DNA of 49,928 bases from Candidatus Peregrinibacteria bacterium CG_4_10_14_0_2_um_filter_38_24 (GTDB lineage Bacteria; Patescibacteriota; Gracilibacteria; UBA1369; LOWO2-01-FULL-3). Under the pieces are notes generated by a model. It was not told the origin of the DNA. It saw only the letters and a program-made list of their open reading frames with translations, and ran no database searches. The position numbers and the translations under genes are program-made. This document shows, one piece after another, positions 33,912 to 42,076 of this stretch (position 1 is its first letter; every line of letters begins with the position of its first letter). The stretch covers positions 4,126 through 54,053 of the forward strand of contig PFOM01000016.1 in NCBI GenBank assembly GCA_002792535.1, written 5' to 3'.

Positions 33912-34568
33912 TTATTTGTCGCTGATAATTTTCCCTTCTTTAAGGGTAATAACTCTTTTTTTGACGCGAGCTACCACGTCTTTATTGTGAGTTGAAAGTA
34001 AAATTGTTGTACCTGATTTATTTATTTTTAGCAAAAGTTCTGCAAGTGCCAATGCATTTTCCGGATCAAGATTTCCTGTCGGCTCGTCGGCAATAAGCAA
34101 CTGCGGCGCATGTACAAGCGCTCTAGCGATTGCGACTCTTTGTTTTTCTCCTCCTGAAATTTCGCGAGGAAAACTATTTCTCAATTCCTCAAGTCCTGTA
34201 AGTTTCAAAATTTCCGTAACTCTTTTTTGCACAAAATCTTTTGGATAGCCTGAAACCTCCAATGAGAATGCGACGTTTTCGAAAACTGTTTTTTGTGCGA
34301 GAAGTTTGTAGTCCTGAAACACAATTCCGATTTTCCTTCTATAGGCTTGTAGATGCTCTCCTTTTAATTTGTTCACTTCGAAATCGTCCATAAAAATATT
34401 TCCGGCATTTATCTTTTCTGCACCAATTATTGCGTGAATAAGTGTCGTTTTTCCCGCTCCGGAATGCCCTGTTATGCAAACAAATTCGCCACCTTCCACA
34501 TTGAAAGATACAGAGTCCAAAACTTTTTTATTCCCGAATTTTTTTGTAACACGGTCTATGAAAATCAT
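33912..34568 (-). CDS. ftsE: cell-division ATP-binding protein FtsE
   Basis: A 218-residue ABC ATPase of the FtsE/LolD group. Motifs: Walker A GHSGAGKTTL, Q-loop IVFQDYKLL, signature SGGEKQRVAIARAL, Walker B LLIADEPTGNLDPENA and H-loop LLSTHNKD. FtsE works with the permease FtsX to control septal peptidoglycan hydrolases. No ftsX lies beside it; purM follows instead. I chose the ATG at 34568 because the FtsE N-terminus MIFIDRVTKKFG begins there and an extended -10 lies just upstream, which would exclude a longer 5' extension. Confidence 0.88.
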   Translation of the reverse strand: MIFIDRVTKKFGNKKVLDSVSFNVEGGEFVCITGHSGAGKTTLIHAIIGAEKINAGNIFMDDFEVNKLKGEHLQAYRRKIGIVFQDYKLLAQKTVFENVAFSLEVSGYPKDFVQKRVTEILKLTGLEELRNSFPREISGGEKQRVAIARALVHAPQLLIADEPTGNLDPENALALAELLLKINKSGTTILLSTHNKDVVARVKKRVITLKEGKIISDK

Positions 34569-34574
34569 GCCTGT

Positions 34575-34583
34575 ATTGTAGCA
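34575..34583 (-). promoter_or_regulatory. extended -10 promoter of ftsE, near-leaderless
   Basis: On the minus strand TGCTACAAT ends only six bases before the ftsE ATG. With normal initiation about 7 nt past the -10, the transcript would start at or next to the A of ATG. Confidence 0.5.
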
Positions 34584-34649
34584 AATAAAATTGTAATGCA
34601 AAAGAGGAGAATGTATTTTTCTATGTATTCTTTTTGAAACTTGGCCAAA

Positions 34650-34681
34650 TTTCATGGTTTAAGTCGAACCAAACTATGAAA
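34650..34681 (-). terminator. hairpin after the Panacea-type pair (weak terminator)
   Basis: TTTCATGGTTT and AAACTATGAAA pair (11 bp with one G-T) around a 10-nt loop, downstream of the small toxin-like gene. The T-tract is short on both strands. Confidence 0.4.
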
Positions 34682-34746
34682 AATGTGTTATCTGCGTAAC
34701 CTCCAAAAACTCTGGCTTTTTGTTGATTTATTCCCAGCAATGAAAA

Positions 34747-35040
34747 TTAGAAGTTTGGGATTTCGGTAATTCTACCTTTTGGAAATCCTTCTTCCCTGCA
34801 TTGCGTCCAGTCTATCTCATGCAAACGATATGTTACTCTGTCACGTTGCAATTTTTGAAATGTTTTTTCACATATTTCTTTTAGTCTTTTTAATGCCATT
34901 GCTGTCTCTTCTTCCGACCACTGCGACAAGCAATATTTGTTGCAATTTGTATCGTAAAATTCAAAACTAAATTTTAGATTTGTAGCTGGAAGTTTTGTTT
35001 CCGGTATGTTGAATTTATTCTCTTTTCCCATACTCTTCAA
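34747..35040 (-). CDS. probable toxin partner of a Panacea-domain antitoxin
   Basis: A 97-residue protein with no family I can name with certainty. Visible features are an LKFSFEFYDTNCNKYCLSQW opening, a helical segment (EEETAMALKRLKEICEKTFQKL) and a C-terminal YRLHEIDWTQCREEGFP block. Small proteins with a similar layout (a YCLS-like strand, a long helix, then H.IDW and GFP near the end) occur beside DUF4065/Panacea proteins; I cite this from general recollection. The gene overlaps the upstream Panacea-domain gene by 26 bp (17 bp if it starts at Met4). This toxin-antitoxin-like order supports a toxin role. The mechanism is unknown. Confidence 0.6.
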   Translation of the reverse strand: MKSMGKENKFNIPETKLPATNLKFSFEFYDTNCNKYCLSQWSEEETAMALKRLKEICEKTFQKLQRDRVTYRLHEIDWTQCREEGFPKGRITEIPNF

Positions 35041-35509
35041 TTATATCTTCGTCTGATATTTCAGTTGTGCTATGTGCCGTTGGAGAGAGTTCTTGCCTTG
35101 CTCTTTTCCATGGTTTTTCGTTGTGTGTCATCGTAACCAATTCAAAAGCGTTTCTTACTATATATTGATCGTATACTTTGTCTATTATATCCAATGTCCC
35201 TTCAGGAAAACTTTTTTTTAATTCTTCTAAATCATTCTCATCTCCTAGTTCTATAAATGATGGATCTATCCCTCTACCTTCAAATTTTTTCAATTTTTTG
35301 TATAAACTTGGGAGTACCGGACCACGTGGCCACGCTTGAAATTTTTCATCAAACATACAATTACCTTTTTTGATTAAAACCCATACGTAAACGTAGTAAA
35401 GGAGTTTTTGCATTTTTAGTGGAGTTATCGTTTCTCCATCAAAATTTGCACGATATAAAAAATATCTTGCTAGATTTATGGCCATGTTTTCGTCAACTTT
35501 GTTTGCCAT
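35015..35509 (-). CDS. Panacea (DUF4065) domain protein, probable antitoxin
   Basis: A 164-residue protein of the DUF4065/SocA-like family, now called Panacea. The signature is clear: MAINLARYFLYRA, then TPLKMQKLLYYVYVWVL and FDEKFQAWPRGPVLPSLYKKL. Family members act as antitoxins against many unrelated toxins or as ClpX-linked proteolytic adaptors (SocA). Here the overlapping downstream gene is the likely toxin. A -35-like TTGAAC and a weak -10 occur upstream on the minus strand, consistent with a separate operon. Confidence 0.85.
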   Translation of the reverse strand: MANKVDENMAINLARYFLYRANFDGETITPLKMQKLLYYVYVWVLIKKGNCMFDEKFQAWPRGPVLPSLYKKLKKFEGRGIDPSFIELGDENDLEELKKSFPEGTLDIIDKVYDQYIVRNAFELVTMTHNEKPWKRARQELSPTAHSTTEISDEDIIEEYGKRE

Positions 35510-35677
35510 ATCGTTTTATTTATTTACTACAATATAAAAATAGCCCATGTTTATCCTTAGTTCAAGAGGTTTGGAAAATTATCTTTTTATAATTTTTTAA
35601 TGAAAATTTTAAATTATTTTTTTTCGTTAGAGTCACTATCATCGAGGTTATTATTGAAAGTGGAATCACATGGTTAT

Positions 35678-36583
35678 CTATTTGTGAAACCTCTCATGAA
35701 TCTCCCTGAGTTTTTTGTTGGTGACGTGGGTGTAGACTTGGGTGGTTGTGATGGAGCTGTGGCCGAGCATTTCTTGGACAGAGCGGATGTCGGCGCCGTT
35801 TATTAGGAGTTCTGTTGCGTAGCTATGGCGGAAAGTGTGGGGAGTGATTTTTTTGATTAATCCGGCTTTTAGTGCATATTTTCGTACCATTTTTTCGATA
35901 CTTACTGCCGTCAATCTGTGTTTTTCTTCTTCTAAAATGTCGCTTACCTTCAAGTTATTTATAAATAACGGTTTGAAATTGTCATTGCGGATTTTTAAAT
36001 AATTTTCTATCGCCGTAACTGCATTTTTTGAAAGAAAAACGATTCTTGGTTTTTTGCCTTTTCCTCGAACCATGAATTCTCTCCTTTTCAAATCCACCTG
36101 ATCACGATTCAGATTTTTTAACTCACTTACACGAAGACCTGTAGAATAAAGCATTTCCAAAATTGCGGCGTCTCTAATCCCTAATGGTTTTGATTTATCT
36201 ACTGCGTTAAAAACACTTTCAAGTTCTTCACGACTCATCACTTCTACAGTTCTTGCAGGAATTTTTGAAAGCTCGATTTTTTCAGGCGCGAGAGTTTCTA
36301 TGTCTTGTTTTATTAAATATTTCAAAAACGCGCGAAGTGCTATGACATGATAATTTTGGGTCTTTATAGAAAGAATACTTTCGTTATTTTCACTCAGGCG
36401 ATTTAAGTGAAGTCGATATTTGTTTATATCTTCGAGTGTTATTTGCTCAGGTTCAATATCTTTATCTAAAAACTTTATAAATCTATTCAAATAATGACTG
36501 TAGTTTTCCAAAGTTTTCTTGGATTTGTTTTTCGTAATCTCAAGATATTCCAAAAATTTCTGTAAATGTTCGGAGAATTTCAT
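35678..36583 (-). CDS. xerC: tyrosine recombinase, XerC/XerD family
   Basis: A 301-residue site-specific recombinase. The N-terminal SAM-like domain is about 1-95. The catalytic domain has the full set: Arg in STGLRVSEL, Lys in VRGKGKKPRIV, HTFRHSYATELL (His, Arg), LGHSSITTT (His) and the nucleophile Tyr in QVYTHV. Length matches chromosomal Xer proteins that resolve dimers at dif; a single Xer is usual in reduced genomes. XerC versus XerD cannot be told apart. Its ATG begins directly after the T-run of the terminator of the upstream gene. Confidence 0.92.
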   Translation of the reverse strand: MKFSEHLQKFLEYLEITKNKSKKTLENYSHYLNRFIKFLDKDIEPEQITLEDINKYRLHLNRLSENNESILSIKTQNYHVIALRAFLKYLIKQDIETLAPEKIELSKIPARTVEVMSREELESVFNAVDKSKPLGIRDAAILEMLYSTGLRVSELKNLNRDQVDLKRREFMVRGKGKKPRIVFLSKNAVTAIENYLKIRNDNFKPLFINNLKVSDILEEEKHRLTAVSIEKMVRKYALKAGLIKKITPHTFRHSYATELLINGADIRSVQEMLGHSSITTTQVYTHVTNKKLREIHERFHK

Positions 36584-36588
36584 AAAAA

Positions 36589-36613
36589 AACCTTTAAGTT
36601 CATCTTAAAGGTT
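36589..36613 (-). terminator. terminator of the small acidic protein gene
   Basis: AACCTTTAAG and CTTAAAGGTT form a 10-bp stem around TTCAT, followed on the minus strand by a run of seven T. The T-run abuts the xerC start codon. Confidence 0.85.
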
Positions 36614-36644
36614 ATCAGAGCGTAAACGAAAAGTCACTAATTAC

Positions 36645-36965
36645 TTATCTAGCGGCATCTTCTATTCCATCCAAGTAGTTTTCCAAAATAGTTCTACCAT
36701 CTTCGTCATCTTTGTATTCTTCCATGAGTTGAGTTCTTATGTCTTCCACTATTTCATGGAAGTCGGCTTTCTCTCGCGGATCTATTACTTCTTTTAGAAG
36801 CTCTTGTCTCACAAGTTTATTCGCAAATGAAACAACGTCTCTTCTCCTTAGTATTTCTGTAGCGCGTTCCATGTACGGCATAACTTTACGAGCCGTGTCG
36901 GAAAGAGCGCTCTTTTCCAAGCTTTCCCTTGATGGTTCTCCTCCTGTTTGTGATAATCCTGCCAT
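36645..36965 (-). CDS. small acidic helical protein, unknown function
   Basis: A 106-residue charged, helix-rich protein (RESLEKSALSDTARKVMPYM, then DPREKADFHEIVEDIRTQLM and an acidic tail). It has no membrane segment, signal peptide or metal site. It is followed by a strong terminator and is divergent from the dGTPase gene, with 58 bp between the starts. I recognise no family. Confidence 0.6.
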   Translation of the reverse strand: MAGLSQTGGEPSRESLEKSALSDTARKVMPYMERATEILRRRDVVSFANKLVRQELLKEVIDPREKADFHEIVEDIRTQLMEEYKDDEDGRTILENYLDGIEDAAR

Positions 36966-37023
36966 ATATTTTTGTTTTATTTATCGTATTAGTATATCAT
37001 GTTTATGGCTTAATTTCAAGGAT

Positions 37024-38127
37024 ATGTGTTATGAAAATCTAAAGGAGTACGCAATAAAAAAGAGTCTTGGACGAAAATTTGAAGAGAATGATGCTGGAGA
37101 TAGAAGAAATCCCTTCCAAAAAGATCAAAACAGAATCCTTCACAGTAAGGCTTTTAGGCGTATGGATGCGAAAACTCAGGTGTTTACCGCCGGTAGCGGA
37201 GACCATTACAGAACACGGCTGACTCATTCCTTGGAAGTTGCGCAAATCAGCAGAGATTTGGCGAGAAGACTTGGATTGAATGAGGATTTATGTGAAGTGA
37301 TAGCGCTTGCGCATGATCTTGGCCATCCGCCTTTTGGGCATGGTGGCGAAGATGCGATAGATGAAATGATGAAAAAATATGGTATGCATTTTGAGCATAA
37401 TGAGCAAAGTCGCAGAATTGTCGATGAAATTGAAAAAGCTTATCCCGATTTTGACGGACTGAATCTAACTTTTGAGGTTTTGGACGGGCTTATAAAACAC
37501 CAAACTGTTTTCGATCAGAGAGGAAAAGTTTTTGAGACTGCTCCACATTTGGAAGCGCAAGTTGTAAATATTGCCGATGAAATAGCTTATACAAACCATG
37601 ATTTGGATGATGGAATTCGTGGGGGATTTTTGAAAATTGCGGAGCTCAAGAAAAAAACTTTGTGGAAAATTGCGGAGCAAAATGTGCAAAAAAGATATGG
37701 AAAAATCGAAGATAAGGACGTTTCTATTTCGCGAACGATAAGTAATATTCTTTCAATGATGATTGAGGATTTGTGTGAACAGACAGAGCAAAACCTAAAA
37801 TCTAAAAAAATACGAAACGTGGATAATGTGAAAAATCACAAGGGCATGATTGTAAAATTCAGCGATGAAATGTCTGCGAACATAAAACAACTACGGAAAT
37901 ATTTGCTCGAAAATTTTTATATGAATCCTAAAATTTTTAGCAAAGTTGAAAAGGGAAAGAAGATGATCAAAAAACTTTTTGAATTTTATGTAAAAAATCC
38001 GAAAAAATTCCCTAGGAGAAAATCGGCTAAGAGAAACCCTATAATCGTTGATATCAAAGATTATATTGCCGGGATGACCGACTCTTTTCTTGTGACTGCG
38101 TTTGAAAAAATTCTAAAAAACCATTAG
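37024..38127 (+). CDS. dgt: deoxyguanosinetriphosphate triphosphohydrolase-like protein (dGTPase)
   Basis: A 367-residue HD-domain dNTPase that cleaves dGTP (or other dNTPs) to nucleoside and triphosphate. The conserved start NPFQKDQNRILHSKAFRRMDAKTQV is followed by the HD metal site in RTRLTHSLEVAQISR and ALAHDLGHPPFGHGGE. A later IADEIAYTNHDLDDGI supplies the remaining ligands. The ATG at 37024 fits family N-termini, while earlier in-frame sequence is antisense to the neighbouring gene. It is followed after 11 bp by nrdR, so both may tune the dNTP pool. Confidence 0.92.
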   Translation: MCYENLKEYAIKKSLGRKFEENDAGDRRNPFQKDQNRILHSKAFRRMDAKTQVFTAGSGDHYRTRLTHSLEVAQISRDLARRLGLNEDLCEVIALAHDLGHPPFGHGGEDAIDEMMKKYGMHFEHNEQSRRIVDEIEKAYPDFDGLNLTFEVLDGLIKHQTVFDQRGKVFETAPHLEAQVVNIADEIAYTNHDLDDGIRGGFLKIAELKKKTLWKIAEQNVQKRYGKIEDKDVSISRTISNILSMMIEDLCEQTEQNLKSKKIRNVDNVKNHKGMIVKFSDEMSANIKQLRKYLLENFYMNPKIFSKVEKGKKMIKKLFEFYVKNPKKFPRRKSAKRNPIIVDIKDYIAGMTDSFLVTAFEKILKNH

Positions 38128-38138
38128 ACTTTATAAAG

Positions 38139-38585
38139 ATGAACTGTCCAAAATGCCAAAAAGGAGATACATGCGTACTTGATTCTCGTGAGACTGACGG
38201 CCATAAAGCCGTCCGAAGAAGACGAGAATGTGAAAAGTGCAACCACAGATTTACCACTTTCGAAAGAGTAGAGGTGAATAAATTTATAGTAGTTAAAAAA
38301 AACGGCTCGCGTGAAGCATACGACAGAGAGAAGCTCGAGAAAGGTATTTGGAAGTCTTGCGAAAAACGAAAAATCACGGAAGGACAAGTAAGTCAGATGT
38401 TAAATAAACTTGAAGAAGAGTGGTCAAATCTTGGAAAAGAAGTCGATAGTGGAATAATCGGAGAAGGAATAATGAATGCTCTGAGAGATTTGGATGAAGT
38501 CGCTTATATCAGATTTGCGTCTGTATACAGGCAATTTAAGGACATAGATACTTTCAAAAAAGAACTTCATAAACTTTCTAAGTAG
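38139..38585 (+). CDS. nrdR: transcriptional repressor NrdR
   Basis: A 148-residue NrdR that represses ribonucleotide reductase genes in response to dATP/ATP. The N-terminal zinc ribbon has CPKCQKGDTCVLDSRETDG and CEKCNHRFTTFE. The ATP-cone follows (VVKKNGSREAYDREKLEKGI... through RFASVYRQF). All four cysteines are present and length is typical. Its placement right after a dGTPase gene suggests joint control of dNTP levels. I see no NrdR box in this window, and no nrd genes are here. Confidence 0.95.
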   Translation: MNCPKCQKGDTCVLDSRETDGHKAVRRRRECEKCNHRFTTFERVEVNKFIVVKKNGSREAYDREKLEKGIWKSCEKRKITEGQVSQMLNKLEEEWSNLGKEVDSGIIGEGIMNALRDLDEVAYIRFASVYRQFKDIDTFKKELHKLSK

Positions 38586-38589
38586 AAGG

Positions 38590-38606
38590 CTTCGCTTCGC
38601 TCAGAA
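38590..38606. repeat. 17-bp dispersed repeat (copy 1) in a GC-rich intergenic stretch
   Basis: CTTCGCTTCGCTCAGAA is repeated exactly at 49594-49610 beside the IS200-like element. It opens a gene-free, GC-rich stretch (38586-38680) that differs sharply from the AT-rich surroundings. No fold or gene is evident there. Confidence 0.55.
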
Positions 38607-38677
38607 GGGGCAGAGCCACATTCTTCGCTAGCTTAAGCGCCCGCGCCGTGCGCTCGCCTTTCCATCCCATCAAGGGG

Positions 38678-38706
38678 TTGCGTTTATCCGCTTTTTGTTG
38701 TATAAT
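38678..38706 (+). promoter_or_regulatory. promoter of the L,D-transpeptidase gene
   Basis: TTGCGT (38678-38683), a 17-bp spacer and a perfect TATAAT (38701-38706) lie 37 bp before the ATG. Confidence 0.75.
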
Positions 38707-38743
38707 AGTGTATTATAAAAATAAAAATTAAAACAAAAACAAT

Positions 38744-39808
38744 ATGAAAAGGAGTAAATTTTTAATTGGAGTTGTTACTGCTCTCTCGTTATCTATATTG
38801 ATTTCAGGGCTTGCTAATGCGGACACTAAGATCATGAGGGCATCTATTTTTAGTGCAAATGATTTTGAGAATGTGGCCATAAATAATCCACAGATGCCGG
38901 CTGAAAATTGTGCATATGAAACTCCAGAAAATAAGAGTTTTAATGCTCAGACGATAGCTGTTCGTAGAAAACTAAAAATAAAGACAGATGAAGTTTTCAG
39001 AGTCACTGTGTTTGTTAAGAATTCCGGAAATATGCCTTGGTTTTCAGGAAAGAGTACTTGTAAAGGTCCTCATGTTTCACTTGGAACAGATAAACCAAGG
39101 GACGCGGCAAGTCAGTTTTACGCAAAAGAGCTTGATGGAGTAGTGGATACAAATTGGGAAGGAAATAATAGAATTGGAATGGATCAACTTAGGGTTGACC
39201 CAGGATATATGGCTTCATTTACATTTTTCTCAAGATCTCCAAAATCGGCAGATATCCTTAAAGAGAATTTGACTCCAGTTGTGGAAGGAATTACATGGAT
39301 GGATGACGCTAAATTTTCATTTGATTTGTTGGTGGGAGACACCGAAATGATGCCTGCTGATGTGCGCCTACGAATGTTTTACTCCAACCAAAGTGGTTCG
39401 GCTATGGATATTCCTATAGACGGCGAGAAGAGTTTTCATCTTAATCTTGATACGCAAAAGATGCATATAAAATTGGGAGATTATGTCGTACGTGAATTCA
39501 CTATAAGTAGTGGAGCATCCGCTACACCAACTCCTCGTGGTGAGTACAGTGTTATCTTAAAACAAGAAGTCCGTGTCGGAGGAAAAGAACCTCACTATAT
39601 AATGCCGAATTTCATGATGTTCGATAATAGAGGATATGGATTTCATGCTCTGCCAAGTCTTCGAGGCAGAGGAGATGCTTTCTGGACAGAGGCAAGAAGT
39701 CATATCGGTATTCCGGTGAGCCATGGATGTGTAAGAATGCTACCTGAAGAATCTCAATTTGCCTTTGATTTCGCAGACATAGGCACAAAAGTACATATTG
39801 AAAGATAA
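38744..39808 (+). CDS. exported L,D-transpeptidase (YkuD domain)
   Basis: A 354-residue secreted enzyme that would form 3-3 peptidoglycan crosslinks or attach proteins to the wall. The signal peptide is about 1-26 (LSILISGLANA). The first about 235 residues are a beta-rich domain of unknown family. The C-terminal YkuD domain (about 240-354) has GEYSV, GFHALPS and the catalytic SHGCVRM motif with the active-site cysteine. It complements the deacetylase at 14.5 kb in cell-wall modification. It has its own promoter and is followed by uvrD. Confidence 0.9.
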   Translation: MKRSKFLIGVVTALSLSILISGLANADTKIMRASIFSANDFENVAINNPQMPAENCAYETPENKSFNAQTIAVRRKLKIKTDEVFRVTVFVKNSGNMPWFSGKSTCKGPHVSLGTDKPRDAASQFYAKELDGVVDTNWEGNNRIGMDQLRVDPGYMASFTFFSRSPKSADILKENLTPVVEGITWMDDAKFSFDLLVGDTEMMPADVRLRMFYSNQSGSAMDIPIDGEKSFHLNLDTQKMHIKLGDYVVREFTISSGASATPTPRGEYSVILKQEVRVGGKEPHYIMPNFMMFDNRGYGFHALPSLRGRGDAFWTEARSHIGIPVSHGCVRMLPEESQFAFDFADIGTKVHIER

Positions 39809-39835
39809 ACTTTTGGGTATCTCAAACTTTTGATA

Positions 39836-39874
39836 TATAATCGAGCTCCATTATAAAAATATATGAGCTCGATT
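39836..39874 (+). promoter_or_regulatory. uvrD promoter -10 with dyad spanning the start codon
   Basis: TATAAT at 39836-39841 is followed by AATCGAGCTC (39839-39848) and its perfect inverted copy GAGCTCGATT (39865-39874), which begins in the ATG. It is either an operator on the promoter or an RNA hairpin that would close over the start codon. Confidence 0.6.
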
Positions 39875-42067
39875 TTCGATAATTTGAATGACAGGCAGGT
39901 TGAAGCGATGACCCATTTTGAAGGTCCGCTTTTAGTAATAGCGGGGGCCGGTAGCGGAAAAACCAAGGCGCTAACTCACCGAATTGCTTACTTGATAACA
40001 GAAAAAGGAATCAATCCTTGGAATATTTTGGCGGTAACTTTTACAAATAAAGCGGCCAAAGAAATGAAAGGGCGTGTCCTTAAACTACTTGGAAAGAAAG
40101 AAACACCTTTTACTGTCGGGAATTTTTATGAAGACAATACTATCCCTACAGTAGGAACTTTTCACTCGATATGCGTGAGGATTCTTAGAAAATATATTCA
40201 TCTACTTGGATATGAAAATTCTTTTGCAATTTATGACGATACGGATCAACAAATTTTGATGAAACATATTTTGGAAGAGATGCTGCTTGATCCGAAAAAG
40301 ATGGTTCCAAGAGCTGTTTTGGGACATATTTCAAATGCTAAAAATCAATTACTCGGACCTAAAGAATTCGAATCATATGCACATGATTTTTTCTCGGAAA
40401 AAGTTGCAGAGATTTATCCGAGATACCAAAAAGCTTTGATTAAAGCCAATGCTTTGGACTTCGATGACATCATCATGAAGACGGTTGAGCTTTTTCAGAC
40501 TCATCCGGAAGTGCTTGAAGTGTATAGGGAAAAATTTAAATTTATTTTGGTAGATGAGTATCAAGATACAAATAGAGCGCAATATATTCTCGTAAAAATG
40601 CTTGCGGAAAAATACAAAAATTTGTGTGTTATCGGAGACGCGGATCAAAGTATTTATAGTTGGCGAGGCGCGACAATTCAAAATATTATGGATTTTGAAA
40701 AAGATTATCCGAATGCAAAAGTGGTTACTCTTGAACAAAATTACAGATCCACTCAACTCATTCTTGATGCTTCAAATCAAATCATCAAAAAAAATGAGAG
40801 AAGAAAACCAAAAGATCTTTGGACTTCGCGTGAGGGTGGAGAGAAAATCAAAGAGTTTATTGCGGACAATGAGAGGCATGAAGCAGATCTTATTTCCAGG
40901 GAAATTTCCGAATTATTAATCGGTAGCGAGTATCCCATTTACAATGATTTTGTAGTGTTATATCGCACAAATGCGCAATCCCGCGTACTTGAAGAAGTTT
41001 TTATTCGACAAGGGATTCCTTATAAAATAGTTGGTGGAATAAAGTTTTATTCTAGAAAAGAAGTGAAAGATATTATCGCTTATTTACGCGTTATTCAGAA
41101 TCCGAGTGACAATGTAAGTTTGCTTAGAATTTTGAATACTCCTGCAAGAAAAATCGGGCCAAAAACTATCGAGGCGATAAGAGATTTTTCTATTGTTCAT
41201 GATATTTCTTTTTTTAATGCGATGCTTTTGCACGAACAAATAGAAGATATTTCAGACAGCAAAGGCGAATATCTTGAAAATTTTGTTAAACTTATTACAG
41301 ATTTTCGCGACTTAAATTCCAAGAGTAATGCGTCAGCGATGGTTCGTCACGTTCTTGATAAAACCGGATACAAAAAAATGATTGATGATGGGACTATTGA
41401 GGGAGAAAGCAGACTTGAAAATATTGCCGAATTGATTTCTGTTTCACACAAATATGACAATATTGATGCCGGAACTTCTTTGAGTATTTTCCTTGAAGAA
41501 ATAAGCCTTATTTCGGATCTTGATACTGTAAATGAGACTGACAATGCCGTGACTTTTATGACTGTGCACAGTGCCAAGGGGCTTGAATTTCCTTATGTTT
41601 TTATTGCCGGACTTGAGGAAGGAATTTTTCCACATAACAGAAGTTTGATGGATAGAGAACAATTGGAGGAAGAACGCAGATTGATGTATGTGGCTATGAC
41701 TAGGGCAAAAGACAGGCTTTATTTACTTCATGCTCGCGAAAGAATGCTTTACGGAGAATCGAAAGCGAATATTCCTTCTCAGTTTTTGGAAGATATTGAT
41801 GCCGCGCTTGTGGATAGAAATTATGGACAAAATTCTTCAAGAAAACATTTCTCGATTTCCGAAATCGAAAGACGACCTGTGCCCGTTGAGCTTGATAGAA
41901 GTGTTGATATAGAACTTGCGTCAGGCGATAGAGTCTCTCATTTGATTTTTGGAAGCGGAATTGTGGTAAATGTTACGGGTGGAGTTGCGACCGTTGCATT
42001 TGAAGATCCGAAAGTCGGCGTAAAGAAACTTGCTATCAGCGTTGCACCTCTCAGAAAAATAAGCTAA
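39863..42067 (+). CDS. pcrA: UvrD/PcrA-type superfamily 1 DNA helicase
   Basis: A 734-residue 3'-5' helicase for nucleotide excision repair and clearing of RecA filaments. Motifs: Q-motif LNDRQVEAMTHFEGP, Walker A AGAGSGKTKAL, motif Ia VTFTNKAAKEMKGR, motif II LVDEYQDTNRAQY, motif III VIGDADQSIYSWRGA, motif IV EQNYRST, motif V TVHSAKGLEFPYVFI and motif VI RLMYVAMTRAKD. The C-terminus ends in a Tudor-like domain (HLIFGSGIVVNV), as in PcrA. It is followed after 9 bp by the ctpA-type protease gene. The UvrD or PcrA name is a matter of convention. Confidence 0.95.
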   Translation: MSSIFDNLNDRQVEAMTHFEGPLLVIAGAGSGKTKALTHRIAYLITEKGINPWNILAVTFTNKAAKEMKGRVLKLLGKKETPFTVGNFYEDNTIPTVGTFHSICVRILRKYIHLLGYENSFAIYDDTDQQILMKHILEEMLLDPKKMVPRAVLGHISNAKNQLLGPKEFESYAHDFFSEKVAEIYPRYQKALIKANALDFDDIIMKTVELFQTHPEVLEVYREKFKFILVDEYQDTNRAQYILVKMLAEKYKNLCVIGDADQSIYSWRGATIQNIMDFEKDYPNAKVVTLEQNYRSTQLILDASNQIIKKNERRKPKDLWTSREGGEKIKEFIADNERHEADLISREISELLIGSEYPIYNDFVVLYRTNAQSRVLEEVFIRQGIPYKIVGGIKFYSRKEVKDIIAYLRVIQNPSDNVSLLRILNTPARKIGPKTIEAIRDFSIVHDISFFNAMLLHEQIEDISDSKGEYLENFVKLITDFRDLNSKSNASAMVRHVLDKTGYKKMIDDGTIEGESRLENIAELISVSHKYDNIDAGTSLSIFLEEISLISDLDTVNETDNAVTFMTVHSAKGLEFPYVFIAGLEEGIFPHNRSLMDREQLEEERRLMYVAMTRAKDRLYLLHARERMLYGESKANIPSQFLEDIDAALVDRNYGQNSSRKHFSISEIERRPVPVELDRSVDIELASGDRVSHLIFGSGIVVNVTGGVATVAFEDPKVGVKKLAISVAPLRKIS

Positions 42068-42076
42068 AATTCTCGC

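Noticed and set aside
35600-35806. A 68-codon plus-strand frame beside xerC
   Set aside because: Most of it is antisense to the conserved C-terminus of the Xer recombinase and no protein family fits.
36739-37023. N-terminal extension of the dGTPase
   Set aside because: It is antisense to the small acidic protein gene and does not resemble dGTPase N-termini.
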